This document shows, piece by piece, positions 35,501 through 40,862 of a DNA stretch of 40,862 nt. How positions within the stretch are numbered: position 1 is the first letter of the stretch; every line of letters starts with the position of its first letter. Origin of the DNA: Marinilactibacillus piezotolerans (GTDB lineage Bacteria; Bacillota; Bacilli; Lactobacillales; Carnobacteriaceae_A); NCBI RefSeq assembly GCF_900114235.1, contig NZ_FOSJ01000019.1, positions 1-40,862 on the forward strand, written 5' to 3'. The position numbers were made by a program, and so were the translations under genes. The notes beneath the pieces were generated by a model. The model saw only the letters and a program-made list of their open reading frames with translations, ran no database searches and had not been told where the DNA came from.

Positions 35501-36865
35501 GTGAAAGAGATACCGAAGACTAAGTTTAAGGAAACAGCTGAACAGAATCAGAAACAATTTTTTGACTATTTGAGATTAGAATCTGTCTCAACGCAGGGAA
35601 GAATGATTTCAGAGACAGCCGAATTTGTAAAAAGTATGATTGAAGAATTTGGTGGTAAAGCTGAATTATTGAATAATCTTGGTGGTCATCCAATCGTTTA
35701 TGGTTTTTTTGAAGCAGGGCAAAAAGGAAATGCTGAAAAAACGTTACTTTTTTACAATCACTATGATGTTCAGCCAGAAGACCCTTTGGATGAATGGAAG
35801 ACCACTCCTTTTGAGCCCACAATTATTGATGAGATCCTTTATTGCCGTGGAGTATCTGATAATAAAGCAAACTTTATGGCACGATTGAATGCTATCCAGT
35901 TGTTGAACGAATCAGAAGAAGGTCTGCCTTGTAAAGTGAAATTTCTAGTCGAGGGAGAAGAAGAAATTGGTAGTCCGAACATCGATTTGTATTTAGAGAA
36001 ATATGCAGATTTATTCGAAGCTGATGCTTGTATCTGGGAATCTGGAAGCAAAGATAGTGAAGAACGTTTTACTATTGATGCCGGAATTAAAGGAATTGCT
36101 TATTTTGACGCCTGGGTAGAAAGTGCTGATGTTGACATTCACTCTTCAAAAGGTGCCGTAGTAGATAATGCAGCCTGGAGACTGACACACGCACTAAGTT
36201 CGCTCAGGACAAAAGATCATCAGGTCACCATTGACGGTTTCTATGAGATGATGAAACCACCGACCGAACTGGAAAGATCCTTTGTTGAAAAGATCCCTTT
36301 TAATGCGGATAAATTAAAAGAAAACTATGGGCTGAAAAATCCTTTGATTGTAGAAAAAATGGATAGAACACCTCAAGAAGCATTGATCTTATATCCGACC
36401 TTAACCATTTCTGGGTTATTATCTGGTTATATAGGTCCAGGATCCAAAACGGTATTACCAAGAAAAGCACAAGCTAAGATTGATGTGCGCTTAGTACCGG
36501 GAATGGATCCGAATGACGTTTATAAAGTCATTAGAAAACATTGGGATAAAAATGGGTTCAATGATGTTCAGCTAAAATTATTGACGGGAGAAAAATCTTT
36601 TCGAACGGACTTGAGTGATCCCTTTGTAGACATAGTACTTAATTCAGCAAAGAAAGTTTATGGTGAGGATGTTGTCTTAAATCCTAATTCTCCAGGAACT
36701 GGGCCAATGCATGGATTTGGAAAGTACTTAAAGGTTCCTATTCTTGGAAGCGGAACAGGATGGGCTAAATCAGGTGCACATGCTCCTAATGAAAATGTCA
36801 GGTTAAAAGACTTTTATCAGGGAATAGAACATATGGTAACTTTATTGAGCAATTTTGGCTCATAA
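35501..36865 (+). CDS. M20 family dipeptidase-like metallohydrolase, second copy
   Basis: The 454-residue paralogue of the preceding enzyme has the same motif chain (FYNHYDVQPEDP, CRGVSDNKAN, EGEEEIGSPN, DIHSSKGAVVDNAAWR, SGAHAPNEN). The two are similar from end to end, pointing to tandem duplication followed by divergence. The start is a GTG after AAAGGAGGA, 12 bases after its neighbour's stop, so they are cotranscribed. A bidirectional terminator follows. Different dipeptide preference of the two copies is likely but not shown by the sequence. Confidence 0.87.
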   Translation: MKEIPKTKFKETAEQNQKQFFDYLRLESVSTQGRMISETAEFVKSMIEEFGGKAELLNNLGGHPIVYGFFEAGQKGNAEKTLLFYNHYDVQPEDPLDEWKTTPFEPTIIDEILYCRGVSDNKANFMARLNAIQLLNESEEGLPCKVKFLVEGEEEIGSPNIDLYLEKYADLFEADACIWESGSKDSEERFTIDAGIKGIAYFDAWVESADVDIHSSKGAVVDNAAWRLTHALSSLRTKDHQVTIDGFYEMMKPPTELERSFVEKIPFNADKLKENYGLKNPLIVEKMDRTPQEALILYPTLTISGLLSGYIGPGSKTVLPRKAQAKIDVRLVPGMDPNDVYKVIRKHWDKNGFNDVQLKLLTGEKSFRTDLSDPFVDIVLNSAKKVYGEDVVLNPNSPGTGPMHGFGKYLKVPILGSGTGWAKSGAHAPNENVRLKDFYQGIEHMVTLLSNFGS

Positions 36866-36874
36866 AAATAAACA

Positions 36875-36933
36875 AAACGAAAAGACCCTTAGAGGCAGAT
36901 AAAAATATCTGATCTTAAAGGTCTTTTTCGTTT
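36875..36933. terminator. Bidirectional terminator
   Basis: AAACGAAAAGACC (36875-36887) pairs with GGTCTTTTTCGTTT (36920-36933), with an inner CAGATA / TATCTG hairpin. It serves the peptidase operon and the converging MFS gene. Confidence 0.85.
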
Positions 36934-36969
36934 CTATCAGACTAAATCATTTGAATAAAAAGCTTGAAA

Positions 36970-38247
36970 TCAGATAGATTCTTGAATAGCATCGCTGTTG
37001 GTCTCTGATTCAGGAACTTGAGTTAAAACAAAGAACCCGACGAGGAATAAAATAATCAGACTAAATACTCCATAATTGGATTGTCCAGTGGCTTGCGTGA
37101 TAACCGCAACTAATGCTGGGCCGATGATGGAAGCGAACCGACCGAAAATATCATAAAGTCCGAAAAATTCACTTGCTTTATGTTTAGGGATGATTCGTCC
37201 AAAATATGCTCGACTTAAAGCTTGGATTCCCCCTTGGGAAGTGGCGATCAACATAGCTAGAATCCAGAAATCTGTCAGTGTATTCATAAAGAAAGCATAA
37301 GTACAAACACCTATGTACACAATGATTGCTACATAGATCATCGTCTTTCCCGGGAAGCGGTCAGCTAACCGACCATAAAGAATAGCGAATGGAGCAGCTA
37401 CGATTTGAACAGCGAACAAAACAACCAGTAAGTCAGTGGATGCCAAACCTAAATCTTTTCCATAAGCAGTAGACATTGAAATAATCGTTCCAACACCATC
37501 AATGTAGAACATATAGGCAATCAGAAAAGTGAAAGCTGCCCGGTAATGCTTAAGTTGTTGAAACGTACTGAATAATCTTTTAAAACTACTTTTGATTAAT
37601 CGTGGTCTGCGTGGAACACCATGAATCTGTTCTACATTTCGAATCATTGGTAAACTGAACAATCCCCACCATAAGGCAGTCAAGACAAAAGCCAGACGAG
37701 TAGCATTGACAGTAGAAATAGGAATCACTTCATTCTGGGCAAGTAAAATAAATCCAATACTAATAATAAACGGAATACTACTTCCGATATAGCCTAAGCT
37801 GAATCCCCTTGAAGAAACGCGGTTCATCCTGTCAGGTTCGGTCACATCTACTAGAAAGCCATCATAAAAGACATTAGCCCCAGACGTTCCGATTGAAGCA
37901 ATTGCATAACCAATCAGTAAAAATATCCATGATGTGTGAGGAACCAATGCAAGACTTAAAGTTCCTAATACTCCAAGTGAAAAGAAAGTAAGGAAAAAGC
38001 GTTTTTTGAAACCTTGAATATCTGCCATTGTACCCAGCAAGGGCGAAAGAAGTGCTACGATAAAAGTGAAAATAGATATCGTATAGCCTAAATAGGCTGT
38101 AGAGTTTGCATCAGAAACTCCCGATAATTCTGCAGCGCTGCTGTAGTATATTGGAAACACAGCAGTCGTCACGATAATGGAAAAAGCTGAACCAGCCCAA
38201 TCATAAAACATCCAGCTATGTTCAGCTTTTGTATATTTCATTTTCAT
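36970..38247 (-). CDS. MFS transporter, UMF1/Atg22-like family
   Basis: The 425-residue protein has about 12 membrane helices. Its start (EHSWMFYDWAGSAFS) is the hallmark of the UMF1/Atg22-like MFS group, often annotated as vacuole effluxer or amino-acid exporter. MFS loop 2-3 reads PLLGTMADIQGFKKRF, and a second such loop is GRLADRFPGKT. GGGAGT precedes the ATG; a second ATG two codons later is also possible. It ends against the peptidase operon and diverges from the phosphate transporter. Cargo is unknown; export of amino acids released by the peptidases is a possible but untested link. Confidence 0.85.
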   Translation of the reverse strand: MKMKYTKAEHSWMFYDWAGSAFSIIVTTAVFPIYYSSAAELSGVSDANSTAYLGYTISIFTFIVALLSPLLGTMADIQGFKKRFFLTFFSLGVLGTLSLALVPHTSWIFLLIGYAIASIGTSGANVFYDGFLVDVTEPDRMNRVSSRGFSLGYIGSSIPFIISIGFILLAQNEVIPISTVNATRLAFVLTALWWGLFSLPMIRNVEQIHGVPRRPRLIKSSFKRLFSTFQQLKHYRAAFTFLIAYMFYIDGVGTIISMSTAYGKDLGLASTDLLVVLFAVQIVAAPFAILYGRLADRFPGKTMIYVAIIVYIGVCTYAFFMNTLTDFWILAMLIATSQGGIQALSRAYFGRIIPKHKASEFFGLYDIFGRFASIIGPALVAVITQATGQSNYGVFSLIILFLVGFFVLTQVPESETNSDAIQESI

Positions 38248-38407
38248 AGTAGATCCACTCCCTTTTACGTCGTTAATTTATTCTACCAAAAATCATTATT
38301 GAATATAGAAAATCAATCATTTTTTAGCTTGAAATTTACATAAGAAAGGTGTTTAAACTGAAAGAATAACAAGTGTAACAGAGCAGCCATTAATGAACAA
38401 ACTAAAT

Positions 38408-38435
38408 TGTTAACTTTATGTGAACATTTTGTAAA
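38408..38435 (+). promoter_or_regulatory. Response-regulator array 1 (three hexamers, 11-bp pitch)
   Basis: TGTTAA (38408), TGTGAA (38419) and TGTAAA (38430) are each separated by exactly five bases. This fits the WalR motif TGTWAH-N5-TGTWAH, and its complement fits PhoP-type TTNACA repeats. Confidence 0.55.
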
Positions 38436-38480
38436 GAACCGCCAAAATTATTGGAATTCAGGTGAGCGAATTTAAAGAAA

Positions 38481-38495
38481 ATGAAAGCGGAATCT
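38481..38495 (+). promoter_or_regulatory. Putative CcpA cre site
   Basis: ATGAAAGCGGAATCT matches WTGNAANCGNWNNCW at every fixed position. It lies between the two hexamer arrays. Confidence 0.45.
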
Positions 38496-38642
38496 TTTTG
38501 TCGTTTCCATGTGTTTTCCGAACAATAAAATAGCTGAATAATGGTTGGTTTCGGAAATAAGATATACTGAAGAAATTGTGGTCAGGATCGAGTACAAAAT
38601 ACATTTTTTAAAGTCTATAAGCGAGATTAAAATACTCTAATT

Positions 38643-38670
38643 TGTAAATTTTTTGTTCATTTATTGTAAA
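38643..38670 (+). promoter_or_regulatory. Response-regulator array 2 (three hexamers, 11-bp pitch)
   Basis: TGTAAA (38643), TGTTCA (38654) and TGTAAA (38665) are separated by five bases each, the same orientation and pitch as array 1 and 128 bases before the phosphate transporter start. Confidence 0.55.
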
Positions 38671-38797
38671 TTAACATTTAAGATAAGAATGGAAACTCTG
38701 AATTCGATTGTTACGGTACTGGTGAAATATACAGTATGTGTAGCTTCAAGTTATCCATAACCAAAATATGTAACGACTATACGGAGGGTATAAAATA

Positions 38798-40051
38798 GTG
38801 GATGTACAACAAATCATTTTTCAGTTCTTAGGCGGACTTGGTATTTTCCTTTTTGGATTAAAATATATGGGAGATGGCCTGCAAAGATCAGCTGGAGATA
38901 ATTTGCGTGATATTTTAAATAAATTTACATCAACACCATTTCGAGCGGTTCTAGCTGGAATCGTTGTAACAGTCTTGATTCAAAGTAGTAGCGGAACTAC
39001 TGTTTTGACAGTCGGTCTGGTAAGTGCCGGATTCATGAAGTTGAAACAGGCAATTGGAATCGTGATGGGCGCAAATATTGGAACGACAGTCACGGCTTTT
39101 ATTATTGGGTTTGATATAGGAGCTTATGCTTTGCCAATTATCGCAGTAGGTGCGCTTTTACTCTTTTTCTTCAAACGACCGTTTATTAACAGCTTAGGAC
39201 AAGTAATTTTCGGGTTCGGAGCATTATTTTATGGGTTGGAATTAATGGGAGACGGCTTACGTCCGCTTGAAGATTTAGAAGTCTTTACAAATGCGATGGT
39301 AACTTTATCGCATAATCCAGTTCTAGGTGTAATTTCAGGGACGTTATTTACATTTATGATGCAAAGCTCATCAGCAACAATTGGAATTCTTCAAGAGTTG
39401 TATAGCCAAGGAAGTATGAGCCTGGATGCAGCGCTGCCTATCTTATTCGGAAGCAACATCGGAACAACGATTACAGCAATTTTAGCCGCAATCGGAGCAA
39501 GTGTAGCTGCTAAACGGACATCAGCTTCTCATGTAATATTCAACTTGTCTGGAACGGCCATTATTCTATTGCTGCTCAGTCCATTTACAAGTCTAGTCAG
39601 TTTCTTATCCACTCAATTCAGCTTAAATGCAGCAATGCAGATTGCGTTTGCGCATGGTATGTTCAATGTATTTAATGTGCTTGTCCAAATGTGGTTTATC
39701 AGTCAGATTGCTGCTCTAGTGACTAAGCTTGTTCCAGGAGATGATGCATTGATCGAATACGATTCTTCTCATCTGGATTACTCTATCATCCAGACAGCAC
39801 CATCCGTTGCATTAAATCAAGCAAAATTAGAAATTGCCCAAATGGGTGAATTTGTTACTGAAGAATTTAAGTCTATGTTCAATTATTATAAAAATCAGGA
39901 TGAAAAGAGTCGCCTGAACACTTTGCAGCTTGAAGAAGTTGTAAATAAAATTGATGTTCATTTAACAGAATATCTTATGCTGATATCCGTTGAAGACTTA
40001 CCGCTACAGAACTCAACCGAACATTCAAAACTAGTAGATGGTAAGCGATGA
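38798..40051 (+). pseudogene. Na+/phosphate cotransporter, 3' end truncated by IS66
   Basis: The protein has the two inverted NptA/YjbB repeats with the diagnostic QSSSGTTVLTVGLV (about residues 66-79) and QSSSATIGILQELYSQG, plus GANIGTT and GSNIGTT loops, over about 310 membrane-embedded residues. A PhoU-like helical tail begins near residue 330 but ends at 417, where family members of this type run to about 540-560. Native coding stops at 40040; the last residues (GKR) and the TGA come from the IS end. The start is a GTG nine bases after GGAGGG. The transport core is intact, so residual or deregulated phosphate uptake is possible. Confidence 0.88.
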
Positions 40052-40079
40052 ATAGCTAGGTACCTGTGAGTCCTAGCGG

Positions 40080-40123
40080 CCTCCTGTTAAACTTGAGATA
40101 TCTTAAGTACACAGGAGGTTTTT
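40080..40123 (+). promoter_or_regulatory. Hairpin masking the tnpA ribosome binding site
   Basis: CCTCCTGT (40080-40087) pairs perfectly with ACAGGAGG (40111-40118), which contains the tnpA Shine-Dalgarno. An inner near-palindrome (40091-40108) extends the stem, and five T's follow, so it can also act as a terminator. Confidence 0.75.
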
Positions 40124-40126
40124 AAT

Positions 40127-40327
40127 TTGGAAAAGAATAAACAGTCTATCATACCGATAACCCTACATGACGATAAAACTGATCGCCGACACATTTCGAA
40201 GTTCCATTCACAGAAAATGGTGGCACATTTAAAAAATAGTCAGACAGAGCTACTTATTTACGAGGGGATCAAACCCTCGACATTGAGAGTTCTCCTCGCG
40301 GAGATGTCATTCAATGAAACTCGTTGA
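40127..40327 (+). CDS. tnpA: IS66 accessory protein TnpA
   Basis: This 66-residue protein has an N-terminal basic region and a C-terminal part reading LLIYEGIKPSTLRVLLAEM. It occupies the TnpA slot of IS66, usually a small helix-turn-helix-like protein needed with TnpB and TnpC for transposition. It is shorter than typical TnpA (about 90-130), so a reduced variant is likely. The start is TTG behind AGGAGGTTTTT. It overlaps tnpB by 14 bases, the coupling typical of IS66. Confidence 0.7.
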   Translation: MEKNKQSIIPITLHDDKTDRRHISKFHSQKMVAHLKNSQTELLIYEGIKPSTLRVLLAEMSFNETR

Positions 40328-40673
40328 TTTTACTCAAGTAGAGAATATTTTTATCGTGTGTGGAAAGACGGATATGCGCCGTCAAATTGATGGATTAGCT
40401 GCGACGATCACAGAAGAATATGATATGGATGTTTATCATGAGGCCCTCTTTCTCTTCTGTGGTGGAAAGAAGGATCGGTTCAAAGCTCTTTACTGGGAAG
40501 GCGACGGCTTCCTTCTCTTATACAAGCGTTTAGAGAATGGGAAATTGAATTGGCCGCGTAACCAGAACGAGATTCAAAAGTTAAGTGCGCAACAGCTGCG
40601 TTGGCTGCTTGAAGGATTATCTGTTAATCAAAAAGTCTCCATAAAACCTGCGGTTAAAGGAAGTATAGCCTAA
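40314..40673 (+). CDS. tnpB: IS66 accessory protein TnpB (Orf2-like)
   Basis: The 119-residue protein has the classic IS66 Orf2 motifs: CGKTDMRRQIDGLAA (family G.TDMRK..DGLA), ALFLFCGGKKDRFKALYWEGDGFLLLYKRLE (family lFvF.gRr.drvKiL.wD..Gf.L.yKRLE) and FWPR-like NWPRN followed by LSAQQLRWLLEGL. It is needed for transposition although its chemistry is unknown. It is unrelated to the RNA-guided TnpB of IS200/IS605. The start overlaps tnpA. Confidence 0.93.
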   Translation: MKLVDFTQVENIFIVCGKTDMRRQIDGLAATITEEYDMDVYHEALFLFCGGKKDRFKALYWEGDGFLLLYKRLENGKLNWPRNQNEIQKLSAQQLRWLLEGLSVNQKVSIKPAVKGSIA

Positions 40674-40678
40674 GAAAT

Positions 40679-40726
40679 GAGAGAGAAATTGATGAAAAAA
40701 TCAATGGCTCTCTCGTTTTCTTTTTC
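40679..40726 (+). other. Terminator-like hairpin between tnpB and tnpC
   Basis: GAGAGAG (40679-40685) pairs with CTCTCTC (40708-40714), enclosing ATTGAT / ATCAAT around a six-base loop, and a T-rich run (GTTTTCTTTTTC) follows. It could limit tnpC transcription. Confidence 0.6.
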
Positions 40727-40772
40727 TGACTAGTGTAAAATTTAAGTACTATTTATGTGAGGAGAAGCAGAC

Positions 40773-40862
40773 ATGTCTATCAAGAGCGAAAAACAGTTTG
40801 AAGTGATTATTGAAAAGTTAGATCAGCTGTTAGAAGAAAACAAACAACTGAAGACCATTATC
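40773..40862 (+). CDS. tnpC: IS66 transposase TnpC, N-terminus (cut by window end)
   Basis: The first 30 residues are visible: a basic start, then a heptad-like helix with leucines (IEKLDQLLEENKQLKTII). This is the coiled-coil or leucine-zipper start usual for IS66 DDE transposases. GAGGAGAA precedes the ATG. The catalytic domain lies beyond the window, so integrity cannot be judged. Confidence 0.8.
   Translation, partial: MSIKSEKQFEVIIEKLDQLLEENKQLKTII

Larger units (their letters stand above)
38248..38797. other. Divergent intergenic region, 550 bp, with regulatory arrays
   Basis: No gene is seen here. It separates the MFS gene from the phosphate transporter and contains two hexamer arrays and a cre-like site, listed separately. 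A clear sigma-A promoter for the phosphate transporter was not found, which would suit an activator-dependent promoter. Confidence 0.6.
40041..40862 (+). mobile_element. IS66-family insertion sequence, left part (runs off window)
   Basis: The left end starts with GTAAGCG, the typical IS66 terminus, directly after the interrupted cotransporter codons. The gene order tnpA, tnpB, tnpC is the IS66 arrangement. IS66 elements duplicate 8 bp of target, so 40033-40040 (AGTAGATG) should recur beyond the right end outside this window. Confidence 0.9.

Noticed and set aside
40314-40673. RNA-guided TnpB nuclease (Cas12 ancestor)
   Set aside because: The name is shared, but this is the small IS66 Orf2 protein with no RuvC domain.

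Overview
The window is low-GC Firmicute DNA, most likely from a lactic acid bacterium of the Carnobacteriaceae type (Carnobacterium / Marinilactibacillus / Alkalibacterium group). This is inferred from base composition, strong AGGAGG ribosome binding sites, a cggR-led glycolytic cluster, the secG-esterase-rnr-smpB order, a CtsR-box clpP and an asparagine-rich tmRNA tag. The species cannot be fixed from sequence reading alone.

Layout. 1-1.1 kb: a cut-off gene end, a mazE-mazF toxin-antitoxin pair and, facing it, a decayed cas9 start with its ribosome binding site, RuvC-I motif and bridge helix but nothing after. 1.3-3.7 kb: a nucleoside deoxyribosyltransferase, a small membrane protein, clpP under a perfect CtsR operator and a cytoplasmic DsbA-like protein. 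3.7-12.5 kb: the lower-glycolysis cluster cggR-gap-gap-pgk-tpiA-gpmI-eno, with two adjacent, different GAPDH genes, a long leader before cggR and a large folded element between the second gap and pgk. 12.5-14.4 kb: divergent CDF and ZIP metal transporters sharing a palindrome-bearing promoter region. 14.5-20.2 kb: secG, esterase, rnr, smpB, a histidine phosphatase and a Cof-type HAD phosphatase. 20.2-25.5 kb: accessory genes (a YolD-like gene with a LexA-type operator, VOC, GNAT, small unknowns), gene debris next to ssrA (tmRNA), and a sirtuin.

25.5-36.9 kb is a peptide uptake and hydrolysis cluster: two M20D amidohydrolases, an Opp/Dpp-type ABC importer (two permeases, lipoprotein receptor, two ATPases) and two M20 dipeptidase-like enzymes. 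The hydrolases form two paralogous pairs flanking one transporter. A cre-like site and a sigma-A promoter lie ahead of it, 33-bp tandem repeats sit before the receptor gene, and a terminator separates the last two peptidases. The likely logic is import of peptides or N-blocked amino acids followed by release of free amino acids in the cytoplasm.

37.0-40.9 kb: an MFS exporter diverges from a Na+/phosphate cotransporter. Their intergenic region carries two sets of three TGTNAA-like hexamers at exact 11-bp pitch (PhoP/WalR type). The cotransporter is cut within its PhoU-like tail by an IS66-family element that starts at 40041 and runs off the window.

The observations most worth following are the cas9 stub, the folded element before pgk, the 33-bp repeats, the response-regulator repeat arrays, the IS66 disruption with its self-masking leader hairpin, and the paired-hydrolase peptide cluster. 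No intact, clearly undescribed defence or regulatory system was found.
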